In this document: piece after piece, positions 58,834 through 64,000 of the stretch
How the letters are laid out: the number at the start of each line of letters is the position of its first letter
How positions within the stretch are numbered: the stretch's first letter is position 1
DNA from: Sediminibacterium sp.
GTDB lineage: Bacteria > Bacteroidota > Bacteroidia > Chitinophagales > Chitinophagaceae
NCBI RefSeq assembly: GCF_030695065.1
Contig: NZ_JAUYTR010000011.1
Coordinates: 616,458-680,457, forward strand
Length of the DNA stretch: 64,000 nt
Direction of reading: 5' to 3'
Notes under the pieces: model-generated
What the model was told of the DNA's origin: nothing
The model's input: only the letters and a program-made list of their open reading frames with translations
Databases searched by the model: none
Made by a program: the position numbers and the translations under genes

Positions 58834-61269
58834 CTAGTCCTTAGGAATTATATCAATAAATACAGTTCTATTATAAAACCGTTCTTCTGGTAGTCTATTC
58901 GAAAATGGAAAATTTACAACAGTCCCTCCATGCCAATGCTCATCAAACTTTACATCACTCCTACCAGATTTGGCTAAAAGATCTTCCATAATCATTTTAA
59001 CCGATTTCATTCTACGCAAAGATAAATTATTGTTGTGCTCATCTTCACCAATAATATCTGTGTACCCATTTAAAACGACCGTAGCACCATATGGAATTTT
59101 AGGAGTTACAATATCAGTAAGGAATTGCTTATAAAGCTGAATAGATTTAGCATCGTCAAATTCAAAAATGATACTAAAGCGTAAAATATCTGAACTTGTT
59201 TGCTTTTCAATTTTCACAATTTTGAATTCATTATTACGTATAATACTTATTCCGTTTTTTGTTTGAGCAAACATTTGTACATTATATTGTCCATTACTTG
59301 AATTTGAACCTAAAATTTTATCACGAAGAATATAAACCTGCTTTTGAGTATAAGGACCAAAACGTTTTACATTATTAGCAGTATCGATTATTTGCAAAGT
59401 CCAATACTCAATTATATCATTTGAAGAAGAAACAGAAAAAGAAAAGGCAGTGGGTTCATTCTCAATTTTTGTACGAGTATTTGATTCAATCTCAAACTCT
59501 TTTAATATTGCAGGATAATTGCTTTCAATCGTAACCCTTCGGTCACCTTCTTGCAATAATTTAAGATCAATTTTTCCTCCAGGCTGTTCAGAAGGCACTT
59601 CTGGTTTAAATCTTCCTTCAACATAAATATTTTTAGGGTTTATTTCAAAAACATCGGTTAGATAAAGTTTAATCGACTTAGCCATTATCAAAGATTCAGT
59701 GGGGCCATTTTCAGATGAGCCTACCAAAGTGATTGTAGCAAAAGGGTTTTCTAGCATTCTTGCTCCTATAATATTTAACAAATTATAATAAACAAACATC
59801 TGCCTTTTTGCTCTTGTGGCTAAGTCTTTAGTTGAATCTTCAGATAGCTTTTCTTTTATAAATTTTGCAACCTGATCTTTTCGAAGCAATGAATATCTAT
59901 TCGCAATATTTGTTTGATAAGGATTAAAAAAAACATAATTACGAATAGGAAAGAATTCTCTTACATTATGTTGAGTGGGATGATTAATAGGCGGTATAAT
60001 GGTGAACTTTATATCATCAGAAACACTAAATGAATAAATATCATCCCCACCTTTTCCTCCAATTCTATCGCTTGAGAAAAAGCCATTATTAGTTCTTGAA
60101 TTTAAAATAAACCCATAATCATTATTTGGAGAATTAACAGGAGATCCCAAATTGGTAACATTGTAATACCCTTGTTGATTAATTGAGCAACTGAATATGT
60201 CTAGTCCACCTAGTCCAAAATGACCCTCTGAAGAAAAAAACAATTTATCTTGCATATCACTAATAAATGGGAACATATCATCACCCTCTGTATTTACAGT
60301 ATTTCCAAGATTTTTTGGATGTTCCCATTCTCCCTCAGCATTTTTACTAATTGAATAAATATCAGCTTTCCCATATCCACCAGGCATATCACTTGCAAAA
60401 TAAAGCGTATTACCATCTTTAGTTAAGCATGGATGACCTACAGAATAATTGATATTATTTAGATAAAAAGGTACGGGCGGAGTCCAAGCATCGTTTTCAT
60501 AAGAGGTAAAATAAATTTCAAGTTCAACTGTTCTATCTTTTCGTTTATTATTAGTTTGATTTCTTGTAAATGCCATAAAAGTCCCATCATTACTAAAACT
60601 TGCAGGGCCATCATTTAATTTACTACTCAAAGTTTTATCAAAAGGAGTAGTTTGTATTAAGTCGCCATTTTGATTTTTGGAAATATACATTTCCCAAAAA
60701 GGCTTGCCAGTCCAGTTATACTTTTTCTTATGCCTACCAGCATTAGACCTACTTGAAGAAAAAACAATATCATTCTTAAAATAAGATGTCCCAAAATCAA
60801 GCGCTTCTGAATTCATAGCTAAATTTTGAATATTGAATTCGGTTGAGTCATTTATTAACCCCCTTAGTTTATCACTATTTAATTTGTAATCTATTGCCCT
60901 CAAATCAAAAGGCTTTTCGAGTATAAATATTTGCATCCACTTATCTGCTTCATTATATTTTCTATTGATTCTACAAGCCATCGCATAATTGTAATAATCT
61001 TCTGGCATCACTCCCTCTTTTGCTTGTAGAATACGTTGATATACTTTTTCAGCTTCAACTGACTGATATGTTTGTTGATAAGCATCCGCAAGTTTTCTTT
61101 GCGAAATCAAGCTTAGATTTCTAGCTAACTTATAATTAATAATTGCTTTATCATATGAGTAACTAAAATAATGACGATCCCCTTTTTTTTCGTAATTATA
61201 TAATTCCTGCGCTAAAACACTTCCGTAAAGCATGTTTACTAGAAGTAGAATTGAGTATATTTTTTTCAT
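58834..61269 (-). CDS. OmpA-family protein with TPR and PD40 repeats (PorE-like)
   Basis: An 811-aa exported protein with a signal peptide (to about AQ, residue 21). TPR-like helices (about 25-130) are followed by WD40-like beta-propeller (PD40) blades (about 150-450), such as GHPCLTKDGNTLYFASDMPGG and EGDDMFPFISDMQDKLFFSSE. An OmpA peptidoglycan-binding domain (about 690-810) has VVLNGYTDIIGEDEHN and NNLSLRRMKSVKMIM. This is the layout of PorE-type proteins tied to type IX secretion. It follows a PorP/SprF gene by 18 bp and a T9SS cargo gene before that. Confidence 0.88.
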   Translation of the reverse strand: MKKIYSILLLVNMLYGSVLAQELYNYEKKGDRHYFSYSYDKAIINYKLARNLSLISQRKLADAYQQTYQSVEAEKVYQRILQAKEGVMPEDYYNYAMACRINRKYNEADKWMQIFILEKPFDLRAIDYKLNSDKLRGLINDSTEFNIQNLAMNSEALDFGTSYFKNDIVFSSSRSNAGRHKKKYNWTGKPFWEMYISKNQNGDLIQTTPFDKTLSSKLNDGPASFSNDGTFMAFTRNQTNNKRKDRTVELEIYFTSYENDAWTPPVPFYLNNINYSVGHPCLTKDGNTLYFASDMPGGYGKADIYSISKNAEGEWEHPKNLGNTVNTEGDDMFPFISDMQDKLFFSSEGHFGLGGLDIFSCSINQQGYYNVTNLGSPVNSPNNDYGFILNSRTNNGFFSSDRIGGKGGDDIYSFSVSDDIKFTIIPPINHPTQHNVREFFPIRNYVFFNPYQTNIANRYSLLRKDQVAKFIKEKLSEDSTKDLATRAKRQMFVYYNLLNIIGARMLENPFATITLVGSSENGPTESLIMAKSIKLYLTDVFEINPKNIYVEGRFKPEVPSEQPGGKIDLKLLQEGDRRVTIESNYPAILKEFEIESNTRTKIENEPTAFSFSVSSSNDIIEYWTLQIIDTANNVKRFGPYTQKQVYILRDKILGSNSSNGQYNVQMFAQTKNGISIIRNNEFKIVKIEKQTSSDILRFSIIFEFDDAKSIQLYKQFLTDIVTPKIPYGATVVLNGYTDIIGEDEHNNNLSLRRMKSVKMIMEDLLAKSGRSDVKFDEHWHGGTVVNFPFSNRLPEERFYNRTVFIDIIPKD

Positions 61270-61287
61270 ATTTTAATATTTTCATTC

Positions 61288-62229
61288 TTAAAAGTTTCTA
61301 GGGGAATGTATTTGCTTTTGATTGGGAGATAAAATATCGTACCTCAAAATCAACTCATGACTTCCTTGATTGTATTTATTAGTTTGCAACCCAAAAGACC
61401 AATCATATGAATATCCAAAATGAAATTGTTCAGTGATATCATACCCTGCTAATCCACCCAAAGCATCCCCAGTTCTATACATCACACCAACTAATAGTTT
61501 TCGCATTAAAACAAATGATGCGGTAATATCCAATTCTATTGGGGCAGCGGGTGTAACTTTTATTAGAGAAGTTGGCTTAAAGGATACATTGTTTGAAATT
61601 GGAAATAAAGCTCCCATTATAAAAAAATAATGTCGCTGTTCTTTCTCAATAGTTATATTTCCGCCGTATTGATCAATTGCTGAATTGCTGTTTTGTAAAA
61701 TATAGGGTACAGAAATTCCTGCATAGAATCGTTCACGTGAATAATAAGCCCCAAACCCAAAGTTAGGAGTGATATGGTTCTTTATATTGGTTAAAAATGC
61801 CGGATCAACTTGTTGATCAAGCAATAATGTATTTAGTCTAGCTTGGTAAAAATTTATACCTGCACTTAAGCCAAGTGCCAATTTAGAATTCTCATTCAGC
61901 TTCATAATAAAAGCATAGTATCCGGCTATTGAAGTATTATTGCTTGGCCCAATCTTATCATTTAACAAAGATAATCCCAACCCAATGTTCTCTTTCCGTA
62001 AAGGAGCATGAACGGTAATTGTTTGAGTAGTTGGTGCTCCTTTAAAATCAACCCATTGTGATCGATGAAGTGCCGTTACTGTTAAAGCATCCCTACTCCC
62101 CGCATATGCAGGATTAACCACCAAAGTATTATACATATAATGTGTATACATTGGTATTTGTTGCGCCTGCGCAAAGAGTAAAGAGAAAACGCAAGCGAAA
62201 AGAATACTACTACATTTATAATTTTTCAT
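61288..62229 (-). CDS. PorP/SprF family type IX secretion membrane protein
   Basis: A 313-aa outer-membrane protein. The signal peptide ends near FAQAQ. Diagnostic opening is PMYTHYMYNTLVVNPAYAGSRDALTVTALHRSQW, the PorP/SprF signature (NPAYAG). The rest is beta-barrel: GLGLSLLNDKIGPS, LGLSAGINFYQARL, FGFGAYYSRERFYAG, and HFGYSYDWSFGLQTN. SprF-like proteins are needed for secretion of particular T9SS cargo encoded beside them. The repeat protein with a type B C-terminal domain upstream is the likely client. Confidence 0.93.
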   Translation of the reverse strand: MKNYKCSSILFACVFSLLFAQAQQIPMYTHYMYNTLVVNPAYAGSRDALTVTALHRSQWVDFKGAPTTQTITVHAPLRKENIGLGLSLLNDKIGPSNNTSIAGYYAFIMKLNENSKLALGLSAGINFYQARLNTLLLDQQVDPAFLTNIKNHITPNFGFGAYYSRERFYAGISVPYILQNSNSAIDQYGGNITIEKEQRHYFFIMGALFPISNNVSFKPTSLIKVTPAAPIELDITASFVLMRKLLVGVMYRTGDALGGLAGYDITEQFHFGYSYDWSFGLQTNKYNQGSHELILRYDILSPNQKQIHSPRNF

Positions 62230-62252
62230 TCTGTTATCTTTTTTATGGCGTT

Positions 62253-64000
62253 CTACCTATTTAAATAGATTGTCCCCTTGATAATTTTAGACCCATTACC
62301 TAAGTCAAGTAAATAGAAATAAGTTCCAGTGGGCAAATCATCTCCACCAATTCTTAACCCCATAGTAGATTTTCCATTCCAGGTATTACGGTATTGCTTA
62401 GTTTCAAAAACTTTATTACCCCATCTATTAAAAATGGTGAAATGATTATTAGGGTAACTTAAAATACCTCTAATCACAAAAAGATCATTTATGCCATCTC
62501 TATTAGGAGAAAATCCTTCTGGCAAAAAGAAATCTGTTGGTATTGGTATTACAGTTGAAATATTATTTGACATATTTATATCTGGCTCATTGCCATCAAT
62601 AATTGCAGTGTTAGTGTAATTTCCAATATTATTTACCTTAACCATAATGATCAAAGTGTTTGGTATTCCATTACTTAAATTTCCAATTGTCCATATTCCA
62701 GTAAATGGATCGTAATCACTTGATGAAGAAGAAAGATAACTATACCCACTTAGCAAATTATTATCAATAGTTACACCGGTAGCATCAAAAGGTCCAAGAT
62801 TATTTGCAATAATAGTTAGGCTAATAGTTTGCCCAACAATTGGCGCCATATTGCTAGCAGTAACTGTTGCACTCAAATCTGCTAATGAACAATCAGTTAA
62901 TTTGATTGCAATTGATTGGGCAACACCAATTCCACAACTATTTGTACCATATACCGTAACATTACCATTTACTGCATTTGCATCGTAACTAACCAGAATC
63001 CTATTTGTATTTGCGCCAGCTATAATTCTCGCACCATTTGGCAATGTCCAAATATATCCTGTTGCATTTAAGATTGATGGAACTGTATAAATCACATTCG
63101 TTTTGCCTTTACAAACTTGAGTAAGTCCAGTAATCAAACCTGCATTTGCTGGCAAAGATTTTACGGCGATAATTATAGTACTACTACTAAAACATCCAGT
63201 TGCAATTACAGTTTCAACTACCGTATAAGCTGTTGTTACAATTGGAGAAACAAATTGAGTTGCCAAATCAGAAATAAATCCTGATGGCATTGAGCTCCAT
63301 AAATAGGTGTTTCCAACTTTTGCTGTTGTTCCAATTAATGCACTTGAATTAATACATATTTCTTTGCTAATTCCAGCATCGGCGATAGGTGTAGCTGGTT
63401 GGGTGTTGATGAGCACGTTCGCTGATGCCAATGAAGTACAACCATCTGAGTTCGTAACAGTGTAGTTGTATGTACCCGCTAATAAATTATTGATGGTTGT
63501 TGTTGCGCCACTGCCTGTGATTGCTCCCGGATTAATCGTCCAGTTGCCCAGTGGTAAACCACTCAGTTGAACACTGCCCGTTGCAACTGTACAAGTAGGT
63601 TGCGTAATCGCTCCAACTATTGGTGCAGTGGGTGTAGGGGGTTGGGTGTTGATGAGCACGTTCGCTGATGCCAATGAAGTACAACCATCTGCATTAGTTA
63701 CTGTATAATTATAGGTACCTGCTACTAAATTATTAATCGTTGTACTTGTTCCTGTTCCGTTGATTGCACCTGGATTAATCGTCCAGTTACCCAGTGGTAA
63801 ACCACTGAGTTGAACACTGCCCGTTGCAACCGTACAAGTAGGTTGCGTAATTGCACCAACTATTGGTGCCGTGGGTGTAGGTGGTTGGGTGTTGATGAGC
63901 ACGTTCGCTGATGCCAATGAAGTACAACCATCTGCATTAGTTACTGTATAATTATAGGTACCCGCTAATAAATTATTGATCGTTGTTGTTGCACCGCTGC
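62253..64000 (-). CDS. T9SS type B sorted surface protein with SprB-like repeats (N-terminus outside window)
   Basis: The frame stays open through 64000, so the start lies beyond the window; about 582 residues are visible. From the N-terminal side they hold: three SprB-like repeats (81 aa each, with PTCTVATGSVQLSGLP and TYNYTVTNADGCTSL), Ig/PKD-like domains (62880-63370), and a DUF11-like domain (about 62540-62885, SLADLSATVTASNM). The end is a gliding-motility-associated C-terminal (CHU_C) domain (about 62253-62530), with FLPEGFSPNRDGINDLF and FTIFNRWGNKVFE. That domain directs export by type IX secretion and surface attachment. It probably acts as an adhesin. Confidence 0.9.
   Translation of the reverse strand, partial: SGATTTINNLLAGTYNYTVTNADGCTSLASANVLINTQPPTPTAPIVGAITQPTCTVATGSVQLSGLPLGNWTINPGAINGTGTSTTINNLVAGTYNYTVTNADGCTSLASANVLINTQPPTPTAPIVGAITQPTCTVATGSVQLSGLPLGNWTINPGAITGSGATTTINNLLAGTYNYTVTNSDGCTSLASANVLINTQPATPIADAGISKEICINSSALIGTTAKVGNTYLWSSMPSGFISDLATQFVSPIVTTAYTVVETVIATGCFSSSTIIIAVKSLPANAGLITGLTQVCKGKTNVIYTVPSILNATGYIWTLPNGARIIAGANTNRILVSYDANAVNGNVTVYGTNSCGIGVAQSIAIKLTDCSLADLSATVTASNMAPIVGQTISLTIIANNLGPFDATGVTIDNNLLSGYSYLSSSSSDYDPFTGIWTIGNLSNGIPNTLIIMVKVNNIGNYTNTAIIDGNEPDINMSNNISTVIPIPTDFFLPEGFSPNRDGINDLFVIRGILSYPNNHFTIFNRWGNKVFETKQYRNTWNGKSTMGLRIGGDDLPTGTYFYLLDLGNGSKIIKGTIYLNR

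Noticed and set aside
62253..63917. Treating the TTG at 63917 as the start of the T9SS cargo
   Set aside because: The same residues occur inside every repeat (CTSLASANV), and the frame continues open past 63917 to the window end, so the true start is outside.

Overview
The window is AT-rich chromosomal DNA of a Bacteroidota bacterium, most likely a member of the Chitinophagaceae. The evidence is a SusC/SusD pair, type IX secretion (T9SS) proteins with a gliding-motility type C-terminal domain, a complete alternative complex III plus cytochrome oxidase locus, the futalosine menaquinone enzyme MqnC, many start codons without Shine-Dalgarno sequences, and repeated TAnnTTTG promoter boxes of the Bacteroidota type. 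No insertion sequence, phage gene or CRISPR array was seen.

Layout. 1-2.0 kb (minus): comB (cut by the edge), an alkyltransferase-like protein, a DUF5522 protein and trmB. 2.0-5.5 kb (plus): a heavy-metal group (HYC_CC_PP-type protein, a two-repeat metal-binding protein, and a TonB receptor with a fused HMA domain). 5.5-12.2 kb (minus): a susC-susD-SGNH hydrolase-dicarboxylate transporter operon. 12.3-18.0 kb: an orphan membrane protein, an unusual tRNA-like RNA, an Lrp-led polysaccharide operon and a glycosyltransferase. 18.2-20.5 kb: MarR regulator and acyl-CoA dehydrogenase. 20.5-25.9 kb (minus): L,D-transpeptidase, a sigma/anti-sigma/outer-membrane protein operon, two paralogous membrane proteins and mqnC. 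26-29.8 kb: an aspartyl protease with PDZ domain and an M16 peptidase pair. 29.8-33.0 kb (minus): an arsenic operon arsR-arsM-acr3-phosphatase/reductase. 33.2-36.0 kb: small protein, PadR and PspC. 36.1-38.6 kb: gcvT, rlpA, a zinc-ribbon protein and ssb.

38.7-54.6 kb (minus) is the respiratory block: actABCDEF (menaquinol to cytochrome c), ctaC-ctaD, then ctaB, two subunit III genes, subunit IV, SCO and a DUF420 assembly protein. The flow is menaquinol, alternative complex III, cytochrome c, oxidase, with haem O synthesis and copper delivery encoded alongside. 54.8-58.5 kb: DUF6787-like protein, purN, GNAT, TPR protein and amidohydrolase. 58.5 kb: tRNA-Arg(CCU). 58.8-64 kb (minus): a T9SS group in which a large repeat-bearing secreted protein (cut by the edge) is followed by a PorP/SprF protein and an OmpA-family protein.

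The most unexpected element is the minus-strand RNA at 13601-13772. It has a leucine-type class II tRNA fold, but the variable arm is expanded to about 100 nt and the anticodon position is odd. It has its own candidate promoter and terminator. Other points of interest are an arsenic promoter flanked by two operators, a terminator hairpin that contains the rlpA start codon, a possibly exported arsenate-reductase-like protein, and a 243-bp tandem repeat in the T9SS cargo.
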